Below, in pieces: positions 8,977 through 17,924 of a stretch of 64,000 nucleotides of DNA (positions within the stretch are counted from its first letter, which is position 1; the number at the start of each line of letters is the position of its first letter). The notes beneath the pieces are model-generated. The model saw only the letters and a list, made by a program, of their open reading frames with translations, was not told the origin of the DNA and did no database searches. A program made the position numbers and the translations under genes. This DNA is from an uncultured Bacilli bacterium (lineage in GTDB: Bacteria; Bacillota_I; Bacilli_A; RF39; UBA660): positions 1 through 64,000 of the forward strand of contig CAJTZW010000003.1 of the NCBI GenBank assembly GCA_910584305.1. The letters are read 5' to 3'.

Positions 8977-11901
8977 TCATTCTAAAATTTTTAAATCTTG
9001 TACAATAATTTGTAACTTATCAAAGCGTTTTTCAACTTTACCTATTAAATATAAAATATTGCCTTCCATAAGATTGTCCTGATACTTCGTATACACCCTA
9101 GGAAATACTGTTACATCTACACGCATAATCTCATCACTACCTGTAATAAAACACATCATATCATTCTTCTTTGTTGCCACGGTACGTAAGTGATCAACAT
9201 ATACAATCGTATGAACCATTTTATCAAAATAATCTTGTAAATTCTCTAATGATATAACATTTGGGTATTTTAATTTATATTCTGTTACAGGATGATTGCT
9301 TAAATAAAATCCAAACACTTCCATTTCATGTTGCATACATTCCCTACTAGAATATTCCTCTACAAGTTCTAATTCTGGAGCTAATGCATATTCCTCATCT
9401 AAATCATGAATCAATTCCCCATAATTTAAAATCAAATCTAAATTATGTATTAATGTTCTTTGATTAAATCCAAACCCATCAAAACATCCAGCCCAAATTA
9501 AATTCATAATAATCTTTCGATTTACAGTTTTACCATACACACGTTTTATAAAATCATAGATAGAAGTAAATGGTGCCTTTTCCCTTTCTTTTAAAATAGA
9601 AAGTGCTGCATTATCTCCAATACTTTTTATATTGGTAAGAGGATAACGAATCTCTCCATTTTCAATAGAATAAGCATCAACACTCTGATGAATATTCGGT
9701 TTCAAAATAGAAATATGATTTTTTTTACATTCATAAATATACTTCTTTGTATTTGGAATAGACCCAATTGCCATAGTAAGCATACTCTTCATAAAATACA
9801 GTGGGTAATGTGCTTTTAAGTAAGCTAACTTATAAGCTATAACTGCATAAGCAACAGAGTGTGAACGATTAAATCCATACGAAGCAAACTTTAAAATCAA
9901 TTCATAAATTTCTATAGCCAATGTTTTATCATATCCTTTGGCAACAGAACGCTCTACAAATTTAGCTTTTTCATTTAATAAGATATCCTCTTTCTTTTTA
10001 CTCATAGCTCGTCTTAAAACATCAGCCTCCCCTAAAGAATAACCCGCCAAAACACTTGCCACCTGCATAATTTGCTCTTGATAAATTAAAATTCCATAAG
10101 TTGGTTTTAAAATTGGTATCAAATCAGAATGGAAATAGTTAATTGCCTCCTTCCCCTGCTTTCTACGAATATATGTATCAATATTATCCATCGGTCCTGG
10201 TCGATATAACGCAAGTGCAGCAAAAATATCCTCAAATGTATCTGGACGGAATTTCCTTAAAAAATTCATCATCCCAGTAGATTCAAATTGAAAAATACCA
10301 ATTGTATTTACATCATGAAATATTTGTAACGCTTCTTTATCATGAAAGGGGATTGTATCAAAAGAAATTGCAACGCCAGCATTTTGAATCTCTTTTAGAA
10401 TATTTTCGATTGTTCCCAAAGTAGTCAAAGAAAGAAAATCCATTTTAAGAAGACCTAACTCCTCTAAATAATTCATAGAATACCCTGTTAAATACATATT
10501 CTCATGTTTATATAATGGAACTACTTCATCAATATCATAATTACACATTACAACTCCAGCTGCATGTACTGAAGTATGCCTCTTTAATCCCTCTAATTTC
10601 AAACTTACTTTATATAAAGTCTGTAAGGAATCATTGCCTTCCAAAAATACCTTAATTTTTGGATTCCGTTGGTAATTTTCCGTCAAAGAAAGCCTCGCAT
10701 CAATCATACGGCACAAAAAATCAATTTGCGCAAGTGGTGTATCCATAACTCTTCCTACATCACGAACTACTTGTTTTGCTCCTAGTGTTCCAAAAGTGAT
10801 AATTTCAGCAACTCTTTTTTTGCCATATTTATTCACACAGTATTGAATTACCTCATCTCTTCTTGTATCTTCAAAATCCATATCAATATCAGGCATAGTA
10901 ATACGCTCTGGATTTAGAAAACGTTCAAAAAATAAATTATATTGGATTGGATCAATATCAGTAATAAAAAGACAGTAAGCCACCAAAGACCCTGCAGCAC
11001 TTCCCCTTCCTGGGCCAACCAAAATACCATTTTCTTTAGCAAATTTTACATAATCCCAAACAACTAAAAAGTAATTACAAAATCCCATTGTTCGAATTAC
11101 ATCAAGCTCATACTGAAGTCTTTCAATATATTTTTTACTTACTGTAGCACCAAAACGTTTTTTTAAACCCTCTTTACATAAGTGCCGTAAATAAGAATCA
11201 CTAGAATATCCCTCCGGGCAATCGTATACTGGAAGTAAATCCTTTGAAAACTCTATCTCCAAATCACATAAGGAAAGAATTTCACTATTGCAATTCCTTT
11301 CATAAGGTATTTCTGACAAAAATTCTAAATAATAATCCTCAGTTATTATCGGAATCTCTTTTAAGACCTTTCCAGAGGCAATGGCACGTAAATAACGTAA
11401 AAATCCTTTTTCTCCTTTTTTTAAATAAAGAATTTCCTTCATATATACAATATTAGCATATTCTTTTTTCAAATTCTCATATTCTTCCTTTGTAGAATAC
11501 CCAAAATAAAGATTCTCATAAGAAGGTAATCGTTCTATAATATCCTTAGAAGAAAAGGGAACAATACAAATTATATCCGAAACAAAACCTCCCAAATCCT
11601 CTATTTCTAATACCTTTTCAGATTGAATCGTAGATAACTTTAATAAATTCTTATATCCCAAAAAATGCTTAGCATACAAAATAATCTTACTATCCTGTAT
11701 AGTACACTCTAACCCAATAATCGGCTGGATTCCATTTTCTTTACATAATTTATAAAACTCCATTGCACCAAATAGATTAGCGTCAGTAATTGTCAGAGCA
11801 GGAAGTCCCATTTTCTTAGCATATTCCACAAGTTCTGAAACACGAATTGTACTCTGCAACAAAGAATTTTCTGTTTTTATATATAAGGGAACATATGTCA
11901 T
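8977..11901 (-). CDS. dnaE: DNA polymerase III alpha subunit DnaE
   Basis: 974 residues from the ATG at 11901, chosen because GGAGG lies 8 nt upstream; the longer frame adds 20 basic residues before that site. Domain order: PHP-like N-terminus, polymerase core with GPGRGSAAGS (297-306) and the PDIDMDF metal-binding strand (337-343), tandem HhH, and a C-terminal OB fold. The PHP metal ligands are lost: the usual HxHSE is PLYIKTE and TDH is TDA, so no proofreading or pyrophosphatase activity is expected. At 974 residues it is shorter than the ~1,100 of Bacillus DnaE. In Gram-positives DnaE extends primers before handing off to PolC. dinB follows. Confidence 0.96.
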   Translation of the reverse strand: MTYVPLYIKTENSLLQSTIRVSELVEYAKKMGLPALTITDANLFGAMEFYKLCKENGIQPIIGLECTIQDSKIILYAKHFLGYKNLLKLSTIQSEKVLEIEDLGGFVSDIICIVPFSSKDIIERLPSYENLYFGYSTKEEYENLKKEYANIVYMKEILYLKKGEKGFLRYLRAIASGKVLKEIPIITEDYYLEFLSEIPYERNCNSEILSLCDLEIEFSKDLLPVYDCPEGYSSDSYLRHLCKEGLKKRFGATVSKKYIERLQYELDVIRTMGFCNYFLVVWDYVKFAKENGILVGPGRGSAAGSLVAYCLFITDIDPIQYNLFFERFLNPERITMPDIDMDFEDTRRDEVIQYCVNKYGKKRVAEIITFGTLGAKQVVRDVGRVMDTPLAQIDFLCRMIDARLSLTENYQRNPKIKVFLEGNDSLQTLYKVSLKLEGLKRHTSVHAAGVVMCNYDIDEVVPLYKHENMYLTGYSMNYLEELGLLKMDFLSLTTLGTIENILKEIQNAGVAISFDTIPFHDKEALQIFHDVNTIGIFQFESTGMMNFLRKFRPDTFEDIFAALALYRPGPMDNIDTYIRRKQGKEAINYFHSDLIPILKPTYGILIYQEQIMQVASVLAGYSLGEADVLRRAMSKKKEDILLNEKAKFVERSVAKGYDKTLAIEIYELILKFASYGFNRSHSVAYAVIAYKLAYLKAHYPLYFMKSMLTMAIGSIPNTKKYIYECKKNHISILKPNIHQSVDAYSIENGEIRYPLTNIKSIGDNAALSILKEREKAPFTSIYDFIKRVYGKTVNRKIIMNLIWAGCFDGFGFNQRTLIHNLDLILNYGELIHDLDEEYALAPELELVEEYSSRECMQHEMEVFGFYLSNHPVTEYKLKYPNVISLENLQDYFDKMVHTIVYVDHLRTVATKKNDMMCFITGSDEIMRVDVTVFPRVYTKYQDNLMEGNILYLIGKVEKRFDKLQIIVQDLKILE

Positions 11902-11971
11902 AAAACTACCTCCATTGAATCTAATTTTACTATATTTTTCTTTTTTTTTAAAGAAATTCAATCATAAATAT

Positions 11972-12000
11972 TTGACTTTATCATAATATTATGGTAAAGT
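11972..12000 (+). promoter_or_regulatory. Promoter for rpmB
   Basis: TTGACT (11972-11977), a 17-nt spacer and TAAAGT (11995-12000) preceded by TGG, an extended -10. This places transcription start about 30 nt before the rpmB start codon. Confidence 0.5.
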
Positions 12001-12039
12001 TATAAGGCATAGGACGAATTTATATTAAGGAGGATGTAT

Positions 12040-12249
12040 ATGGCAACTAAATTAACAAGAAAAAAACCATTATTTGGAAATAGAAGATCCCACTCATTAA
12101 GGGCAACTAGACATGCACAAAAACCAAATTTACAACAAATTCGTTTAGAAGATGGAACGAAAGTAATAATGAGTGCTAGAGAACTTAGAACTTTAAGAAA
12201 AGCATCAAGAAAAGAAGTTAATGCAGAAATTACAGAAGTCGCAGCATAA
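12040..12249 (+). CDS. rpmB: Large ribosomal subunit protein bL28
   Basis: 69 residues from the ATG at 12040. A perfect AAGGAGG ends 6 nt upstream, and the ATG at 12034 would overlap that spacing. The sequence has the bL28 core: LFGNRRSHSLRATRH near the N-terminus, KPNLQQIR, and a basic C-terminus with SARELRTLRK. The CxxC pairs found in zinc-binding bL28 are absent, so this is the zinc-independent form. It is a structural component of the 50S subunit. It is a stand-alone gene with its own promoter and terminator, divergent from dnaE. Confidence 0.95.
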   Translation: MATKLTRKKPLFGNRRSHSLRATRHAQKPNLQQIRLEDGTKVIMSARELRTLRKASRKEVNAEITEVAA

Positions 12250-12254
12250 TTTAC

Positions 12255-12280
12255 AAGATATAGAAATATATCTTTTTTTA
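12255..12280 (+). terminator. Terminator after rpmB
   Basis: AAGATATA, a GAAA loop and TATATCTT, followed by a run of T. It starts 6 nt after the rpmB stop. Confidence 0.75.
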
Positions 12281-12390
12281 TTACTTAAATCACAACCAAC
12301 ACTTAATCTTTACATCGCCATCCTTGCCTATATACTATTTTAGCAAACATACGTTTGTTATTCAATACTTTTATCACAATTTATAACAAA

Positions 12391-12417
12391 GAAAAGCGAT
12401 TTTAAAAATCGCTTTTC
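12391..12417 (-). terminator. Hairpin terminator downstream of the yihY-like gene
   Basis: GAAAAGCGATTT / AAATCGCTTTTC, a 12-bp perfect stem with a 3-nt loop. On the minus strand it continues with TTTGTTAT. It ends either the yihY-type transcript or the candidate RNA at 12418-12536. Confidence 0.65.
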
Positions 12418-12558
12418 TATAAAAGATGTGAAAAGGAGAGTATTACCAAAATCATAATACTTGTTAGTTCACAGTAAAACTACGCCATGTACTATTAAAG
12501 TAGCCTGCTAAGATATATGCGGTAATAAAACATATATCCAATATTTAATTTGTATCAA
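12418..12558 (-). ncRNA. Candidate structured RNA or long 3' UTR
   Basis: This non-coding interval between the yihY-type stop and the strong hairpin at 12391-12417 folds well on the minus strand. An outer ATTACC pairs with GGTAAT. An inner stem, TAGTACATG with CAAGTATTA (one A-A mismatch, one G-U pair), is capped by TAGTT / AACTA. A promoter-like TTGATA (12558-12553), a 16-nt spacer and TATATG (12536-12531) precede it. It resembles no RNA family I can name: the general layout recalls 6S RNA, but I cannot match its conserved bubble. It may only be a structured 3' UTR. Confidence 0.3.
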
Positions 12559-13392
12559 TTACAAAATTTTATGCTCTTCTTCTCCATCTAATCCATAATA
12601 ACTTGTATTAATAGCAATTCCAAGTACAAAAACATAAGCAATCAAATAAATCCAAATCATTAACATAGCAATGCTAGATAGCCCACCATAAAATCGATCA
12701 TAATTTGCAATATTATTCGCATAAAATGCATACAAAGCAGTAACTACTAACCATCCAGCTGTCGTAAATAATGATCCCTTATTTACATATTTACTAGATA
12801 TCTTTTTATCAGGTGCCATCGTATACAACGCTTTTACCAATAAGAAAATAACAATAAATGCTGTTGGCCATTTTAATAAAATAAATAAAGAATAAATATC
12901 AATTGAAATATAATGAAATATTTCTAAACTCAAAATAAATTTTAAAATAATATTTCCAAAAGCAAGAACGACCAGTGCAAAAACAAACATCAACATCAAA
13001 ATGATTGTGAGAAAAAATGCCTTTACCCTACGAAAAATATAATTAGCGTCTTCTGTTTTATATAAAGCATTTGAAGCCAAAATAATCGCATGAGCTCCAT
13101 TAGAGGCTACAATAAATCCAATGATCAATAACACAATCATATGAGGAGTTTCTGAACTTACCGTAAAAAAAGGTTCTAATAAGGAAACAATCCCCTTCGG
13201 TAAAAGACCATTAACCATTGTTGTCACATCTAATATAGATACAGATAATAAAGAGCAAATAACCCCAACCAAAGTAATTAAAGGCATAATAGAAAGCACT
13301 AAAAAGAAAGCTAAATTCCCAGGTAAAATTCGCATTTCATGTTTCGATATAATCTGAAAAAATCGTTCAAGATAACTTTTTATCCTTTGCAT
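12559..13392 (-). CDS. YihY/BrkB-family membrane protein
   Basis: 277 residues with six hydrophobic segments and the family's conserved opening (LPGNLAFFLVLSIMPLITL, normally the G..A.A.f..l.slfPl region). It was once annotated as ribonuclease BN, which is now known to be wrong for this family; the function is still open (envelope or transport). The start is set at MQRIKSYL (13392), with GAGGTGA just upstream; eight further residues exist in frame but precede that site. The GGDEF gene ends 39 nt upstream on the same strand, so they may be co-transcribed. Confidence 0.85.
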   Translation of the reverse strand: MQRIKSYLERFFQIISKHEMRILPGNLAFFLVLSIMPLITLVGVICSLLSVSILDVTTMVNGLLPKGIVSLLEPFFTVSSETPHMIVLLIIGFIVASNGAHAIILASNALYKTEDANYIFRRVKAFFLTIILMLMFVFALVVLAFGNIILKFILSLEIFHYISIDIYSLFILLKWPTAFIVIFLLVKALYTMAPDKKISSKYVNKGSLFTTAGWLVVTALYAFYANNIANYDRFYGGLSSIAMLMIWIYLIAYVFVLGIAINTSYYGLDGEEEHKIL

Positions 13393-13430
13393 AGTATCAC
13401 CTCTTAAAAGGAGCAAAGACTATCTTTGCT

Positions 13431-15473
13431 CTAATTACTTATCTCCTCTTTATTGCTACGCATGTCTAATGTCGCTTCATTGATTGCATCATCAATTGTT
13501 TTAATACCATCTTGAATCATGCTATATCCTATAGCAGCTCCAAAGCCATGAGATAATTCTTTAAAATCTTTACTCAATTTTCGAATATAAGAAACAACCT
13601 GTTTTTCCTCATATTCAACCATATAGATTAAAAATTCATTCCCATTTGTACGAATAATTTCTGTATTTTCTACTTGTGCTTGAATTAAAATATTAGCTGC
13701 CTCTGTAATAACCTTATCCCCTTCTTCATGTCCATAATTATCATTAATATAAGCAACATTATTTAAATCAACAATAATAATACATTGTGGATAAATCTCA
13801 CTACTATCCCACTTGGCAATAGAATCATTCAAATAATTTCGATTTTTCAAAGAAGTTAACATATCAATATAACGCAATTTACTATCTTTACTAATACTTG
13901 TATTCTTCTTTCTATTTGTTTCCTTACTTTTCATCAATATGATAAACATAACTATCAAAATAAGAACACCTGCAAGTAGCATATAAAAAGCCATACTATT
14001 TGTTAAATCTTCAGAGAACATCTTGTAAGTAACTTTATTTTGAATTGATTTCTCATTCATAAAACTCAAATAAAAATTAAAATAAGAATTGAATAATTGA
14101 TTAGCTTCAATATCTCGAGCAATAAAATCATAATCATACAACAAATCCGTCACATAATCTACTTTGTAATCCTTTAACTTAGTTTTAGAATAAATATCAT
14201 AAACGGCAGAATCAACTACTAAAATCGTATTTTTATCTAAAGAAGATAAAATATCATCCAATGTATCATACTCTTTTACAGTAATACCATATGTCTGCAA
14301 TAATGATGAAATTTTAGAATTTCTAATGGTTGAAACCACTCTTCCTTTTAAGGAAAAAAGAGAATTAATTGTCAAATTATTTGAAATGGAAGAAATTACT
14401 GCCAACTTTTCATCATAGATAGAAACAGTCCCTACAGCATCCATATCAAAGGAATCTGTATCACCAAGTCCAAACATAAAATCAACTTTATTCTCGTTAA
14501 ATGCTTTCGTTAAATCCTCAATACTATCATACTCTATATATTTAACATCAACATCCGCCGTTTTAGCAAAAGCACGTATTACCTCTTTATTAATTCCAAC
14601 CAAATGCTGATTTATAGTTTGATCATATGGTGCATAGTTAACAAATCCATATACATAACTTTTACTTCTAAATTGAGTCTTTTCCTGCTCTGTAATATTA
14701 TTAAATAAGAAATACATTTCAGAAAAATGGGTAATATAAGAATGTTCTAAAGACTCTGAATTCCATTTCTTAAAATACTTTGTAATAATACTATTTAATT
14801 TCGAATTGGTTCCTAGATGTAATACTAGGCTTTGTCCCATTTCAGTAATATTATACGCATTATATAAAGAATCATGTGTCGATAGTTCTTCAAAATACAA
14901 AATTTGAGGTAAAACAATACCAGAAACTTCTCCATTTTGAAGAGCCGAAATCAACTCTCTTGTATTCTTATAACTTTTATATTGTAACCCACTGTTTGCT
15001 TGCAAATAGTAATTTATATCAGCCATATCATCAGATAAGACACCCAGCGTCATAGCGGGAATTTTATCTAAAGATCCATATTTCACATTTTGACTTACAA
15101 AAATCGCATAATGATCTTGATAAAAAACAATATCGCCTTCACTAGGAGTGCTCACAAATTCAAAAGCATATTCAGTAGGAACCTCTTTTCCGATTGCATA
15201 AGGCAATTTATTAAACTCTAGTCCTGTATTCTCCTCGATATCCTGAACAAAATCAAATAAAACCCCCGAGCCACCATAACTAAACACTGGAATATCATTT
15301 AAAATACCCAAATCAATTACAGTATTCTTATTATCCTCAATCCATCTTTTATCCATTAATGTAAGCGTTGAATTCTTATCCTGCTTTATAAAAAGAAAAT
15401 ATCCAGTCAAGCTGAGTGCAAGAATTACAACAAAAGCAACGATACCCCCAATTATAATCTTTTTCTTATTCAT
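13431..15473 (-). CDS. Membrane sensor with tandem SBP-type domains and degenerate GGDEF domain
   Basis: 680 residues. A signal anchor (residues ~6-28) is followed by two extracellular periplasmic-binding-like (SBP_bac_3) segments, roughly 40-255 and 275-475, then a second membrane helix (MAFYMLLAGVLILIVMF) and a cytoplasmic GGDEF-family domain. The active-site loop reads NGNEF (610-614) instead of GGDEF, and the upstream DxxxFKxxND region is DLNNVAYIND, so the metal-binding second acid is lost. It probably senses a small solute such as an amino acid, but cyclic-di-GMP synthesis is doubtful. AGGTGG precedes the ATG at 15473; the in-frame GTG at 15482 is part of that site. Confidence 0.8.
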   Translation of the reverse strand: MNKKKIIIGGIVAFVVILALSLTGYFLFIKQDKNSTLTLMDKRWIEDNKNTVIDLGILNDIPVFSYGGSGVLFDFVQDIEENTGLEFNKLPYAIGKEVPTEYAFEFVSTPSEGDIVFYQDHYAIFVSQNVKYGSLDKIPAMTLGVLSDDMADINYYLQANSGLQYKSYKNTRELISALQNGEVSGIVLPQILYFEELSTHDSLYNAYNITEMGQSLVLHLGTNSKLNSIITKYFKKWNSESLEHSYITHFSEMYFLFNNITEQEKTQFRSKSYVYGFVNYAPYDQTINQHLVGINKEVIRAFAKTADVDVKYIEYDSIEDLTKAFNENKVDFMFGLGDTDSFDMDAVGTVSIYDEKLAVISSISNNLTINSLFSLKGRVVSTIRNSKISSLLQTYGITVKEYDTLDDILSSLDKNTILVVDSAVYDIYSKTKLKDYKVDYVTDLLYDYDFIARDIEANQLFNSYFNFYLSFMNEKSIQNKVTYKMFSEDLTNSMAFYMLLAGVLILIVMFIILMKSKETNRKKNTSISKDSKLRYIDMLTSLKNRNYLNDSIAKWDSSEIYPQCIIIVDLNNVAYINDNYGHEEGDKVITEAANILIQAQVENTEIIRTNGNEFLIYMVEYEEKQVVSYIRKLSKDFKELSHGFGAAIGYSMIQDGIKTIDDAINEATLDMRSNKEEISN

Positions 15474-15486
15474 ACATACCACCTAA

Positions 15487-15939
15487 CTAATTGTTACTCC
15501 ATACAAGCACTTCACTTGTTTTATGCTTATACCCAATGATTGGGTACTTTTCACTATTTTCGTTATCTGAAGTAAGCATCACTTCAGCATCATAATATCC
15601 TTTTTCTTCATCAGAAAAATATGTAAGTGCTTGATCTGCATAACCTTTAGCAACATCACGTTCTAAACCATCTTCTACACGAATCACAATATCAATAAGC
15701 TTTCCTTCTAAGATATACTCAACAGAAGTTACACCTTCTAGCTTACCTATTACATCCTTCATTTCACTTACCTTAGTATCGTCAATTTTGTAACTACTAA
15801 TACCACTTAAACGGTTCCCATATAAATCACCACCATAATTTGGAATTAGGAAACGGAAAATCGCAAAAGCCAAAATAATAATAATTAATAAAACAGAAAT
15901 TGTACAAGTTGTAAATTTATGCTTACGAATAAACTCCAT
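15487..15939 (-). CDS. Hypothetical single-pass membrane protein
   Basis: 150 residues from the Met at 15939, which follows GGAG at 9 nt; the open frame extends 32 residues further up without a better ribosome site. A single membrane helix (about residues 8-30, TCTISVLLIIIILAFAIF) is followed by an extracellular domain with mixed alpha/beta character (VTSVEYILEGKLIDIVIRV). No family recognised. It ends 14 nt ahead of the GGDEF sensor gene, so the two are probably an operon and this protein may assist the sensor at the cell surface (inference). Confidence 0.55.
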   Translation of the reverse strand: MEFIRKHKFTTCTISVLLIIIILAFAIFRFLIPNYGGDLYGNRLSGISSYKIDDTKVSEMKDVIGKLEGVTSVEYILEGKLIDIVIRVEDGLERDVAKGYADQALTYFSDEEKGYYDAEVMLTSDNENSEKYPIIGYKHKTSEVLVWSNN

Positions 15940-16434
15940 CAATTTCATCTCCATTCGTGAATACATTATACTATAAAACAAATGTTTTTTCAAATTTTTG
16001 TAATTAACATATTTGAATTTACATACAATTGACAATTACACAAAACAAAGGACATTAATATTTCAAATGCATCTCCACTAATAATAATATTCTTTATTAA
16101 CAGAAAAAATTTCCTTATAAAAAAGTACTTAATAGTATCTCATAACTATCTTAACACTATTTCACTATTTTACATATTATATTACCTCGACAACATTTAT
16201 TTTTATACAGATCCGTCATTCATTTATAAATTAGGAAAACTAGTCACTTTATATTAGTTTAACATTTAGTTGTAATAACCTACAGCCAATGAATAAAATT
16301 ATATGAACATTTTTCAAATCTATCACATATAATATGATAGATATAAATTATTCTATGAAACAAGCAATTGATTATATATAAACCCAAGCCCTATCCTATG
16401 CCACCAATAATTTTACAAAAATTAAAAGAAATAG
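15940..16434. other. Non-coding, very AT-rich stretch
   Basis: About 500 bases without a supportable gene. The only structure seen is a small inverted repeat near 16320-16340 (CTATCA / TGATAG). No long open frame with a ribosome site exists on either strand. It leads into the tRNA-Gly promoter. Confidence 0.6.
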
Positions 16435-16463
16435 TTGACAACCATATTTCAATCTAGTATAAT
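16435..16463 (+). promoter_or_regulatory. Consensus promoter for tRNA-Gly
   Basis: Perfect TTGACA (16435-16440), a 17-nt spacer and perfect TATAAT (16458-16463). The tRNA begins 19 nt after the -10. It is the best match to the SigA consensus I found in the window. Confidence 0.9.
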
Positions 16464-16482
16464 TTAAAATGCCTACTGAAAT

Positions 16483-16556
16483 GCGGATGTAGTTTAATGG
16501 TAGAACCTCAGCCTTCCAAGCTGACTACGGGAGTTCGATTCTCCTCATCCGCTCCA
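16483..16556 (+). tRNA. tRNA-Gly (anticodon UCC), CCA encoded
   Basis: Cloverleaf: acceptor GCGGATG / CATCCGC, D-arm with GTTTAATGGTAGAAC, anticodon stem TCAGC / GCTGA around loop CTTCCAA with anticodon TCC at 16515-16517, and a T-arm containing GTTCGATT. The CCA tail (16554-16556) is encoded. It reads GGA and, by wobble, other GGN glycine codons. Confidence 0.97.
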
Positions 16557-16565
16557 TTGAGGTCC

Positions 16566-16600
16566 AAACTCGCATACTAGAAATAGTAAAGCGAGTTTTT
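16566..16600 (+). terminator. Terminator after tRNA-Gly
   Basis: AAACTCGC (16566-16573) pairs with GCGAGTTT (16591-16598), followed by TT, ten bases after the encoded CCA. Confidence 0.8.
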
Positions 16601-16868
16601 AAATATACTTTATAGGACAAAAAAATTTCATTTTACATTTGATAAATACTAGGTATAAATGGGCTTCCTGATAATATAAAATAAAGTATAATTATAGAAA
16701 AAAATTAATCATATTGCTTATCTGGTCTAGTGGAAATGAACCCCAAACTGTTTCCTAATTGACAGGTTGTTTCTTCAAAATCGTTCGAACTAGTTGCAAC
16801 AAATTGTAATCATTCTATAATAGATGACATAGAAATCAAAAATTGTATATAGTGTAGGCAAAATATGA
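16601..16868. other. Non-coding stretch after tRNA-Gly
   Basis: No gene is supported. On the minus strand a 30-odd-codon open stretch ends near 16710, but it has no ribosome site and no recognisable product. The interval lies in the island remnant downstream of the tRNA. Confidence 0.5.
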
Positions 16869-16874
16869 TATAAT
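16866..16874 (+). promoter_or_regulatory. Extended -10 promoter for the gene at 16901
   Basis: TGATATAAT, an extended -10, lies 27 nt before the TTG start. A weak TTGTAT (16843-16848) is 20 nt upstream of the hexamer. Confidence 0.45.
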
Positions 16875-16900
16875 ACTTAATACAAAAGGAGTGATTAGAA

Positions 16901-17509
16901 TTGGATTTAAAAGAAAAATTAGCAAAGCTGAAAATGAGTCTTTTAGATTCATCTTCATTAGATAATAGAGACTACGAATTTGAGGCCGAATTAGAAGATC
17001 ATCCACTTGGTAACCAAAATATTTATCGATTACATTATATTAATTATCATAGAATTGGTGAAAGTTATGGACAACGAGGTAATAATGTAGGGGTTATTGA
17101 TTGGCCATTTAAACCCTTTGTATTACCAAATGGAATGAGTAGAGAAGATTCTTTTAAAGTTTTATCATATTTGACAGATTTTATAGAAACCCAATTAAAT
17201 TTAGAACCTTGTTCACATAAAAGTGTTTCCATATTAGATAATGTATTAAATTTAGAAAGACTAGGTTTCAAAAAATTAAATATATCTTTAGACATTGCTT
17301 CTACTAATGTTATTGATTTATTTACAGTATCTGGAAGATTACAACTATTTAAAAACAGTAATCACTACCAAAGATATTTTGAATGGTATACTGAAGGTAT
17401 TACATTTGATGAAGTAAATAATATTTACAATAAGTGTGGAATTCAGTTTTATGATTTAGTTGATATAAGTGATTCTTTCCAAAATCTACAACTAATAAAG
17501 AAAACATAA
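16901..17509 (+). CDS. Orphan hypothetical protein with TTG start
   Basis: 202 residues, soluble, no family recognised. The start is TTG at 16901: AAAGGAG (16885-16891) lies 9 nt upstream and no in-frame ATG fits better. The sequence is mixed alpha/beta with a conserved-looking aromatic centre (GVIDWPFKPFVLPNG). It has its own extended -10 promoter and a strong terminator at 17534, so it is a complete stand-alone unit. It sits between tRNA-Gly and a broken serine-recombinase fragment, which suggests it arrived with a mobile element (inference). Confidence 0.55.
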   Translation: MDLKEKLAKLKMSLLDSSSLDNRDYEFEAELEDHPLGNQNIYRLHYINYHRIGESYGQRGNNVGVIDWPFKPFVLPNGMSREDSFKVLSYLTDFIETQLNLEPCSHKSVSILDNVLNLERLGFKKLNISLDIASTNVIDLFTVSGRLQLFKNSNHYQRYFEWYTEGITFDEVNNIYNKCGIQFYDLVDISDSFQNLQLIKKT

Positions 17510-17533
17510 AATTTATTTTTCATTCTTACTTTT

Positions 17534-17571
17534 AAAAAGAAATTAGATATAGATAGTTCTAATTTCTTTTT
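17534..17571 (+). terminator. Terminator after the orphan gene
   Basis: 14-bp perfect stem AAAAAGAAATTAGA / TCTAATTTCTTTTT with a 10-nt loop and a continuing T-run. Confidence 0.85.
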
Positions 17572-17734
17572 CTATTCAACATTTGATATATACTATTTTT
17601 CAGCCCTAATGATAAAATTATATCTAATTTATCAATATGGGCTTTTCTTGTTCTAAACTATGTGCCAATGTCCTATTGGAATTGATTCTGTATTCAAAAT
17701 TAATTATATCTAGTATTTTAAAATAATACGGTAT

Positions 17735-17890
17735 ATGTGTTCCGCAAGAGTAAGCATGGAAGAGCAGGCCCGTGAAGGGTTTAGTCTCGAAAGCATAAAA
17801 AGATTATGTGATTATAAGAAGTATAAGATTTACAAAGTTTATCGTGAAGAAGGAGTTTCAACTAAAAATATGAAACACCATAGATTTTAG
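17735..17890 (+). pseudogene. Fragment of a serine recombinase (resolvase/integrase) N-terminus
   Basis: 51 codons from ATG to TAG. The translation contains ARVSMEEQAREGFSLES, the hallmark of serine-recombinase catalytic domains (usual form: RVSTEEQ...GxS), including the nucleophilic Ser of RVS, then KIYKVYREEGVSTKNM, matching the (E)xxDxGxSGxN strand. It stops after about 50 residues where intact enzymes run to 200-550. No ribosome site precedes it and the DNA-binding half is absent. It is a relic of an integrated element, about 1.2 kb from tRNA-Gly. Confidence 0.8.
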
Positions 17891-17924
17891 AAAATGATTC
17901 AAACAAGATAAATAATTTCCTGAC

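Noticed and set aside
16690..16810. Short minus-strand open stretch reading ...CQLGNSLGFISTRPDKQ
   Set aside because: No start with a ribosome site and no recognisable family; too short to call even a remnant.
17630..17730. Minus-strand stretch reading FEYRINSNRTLAHSLEQEKP
   Set aside because: It could be a gene relic but I cannot identify it and there is no start signal.
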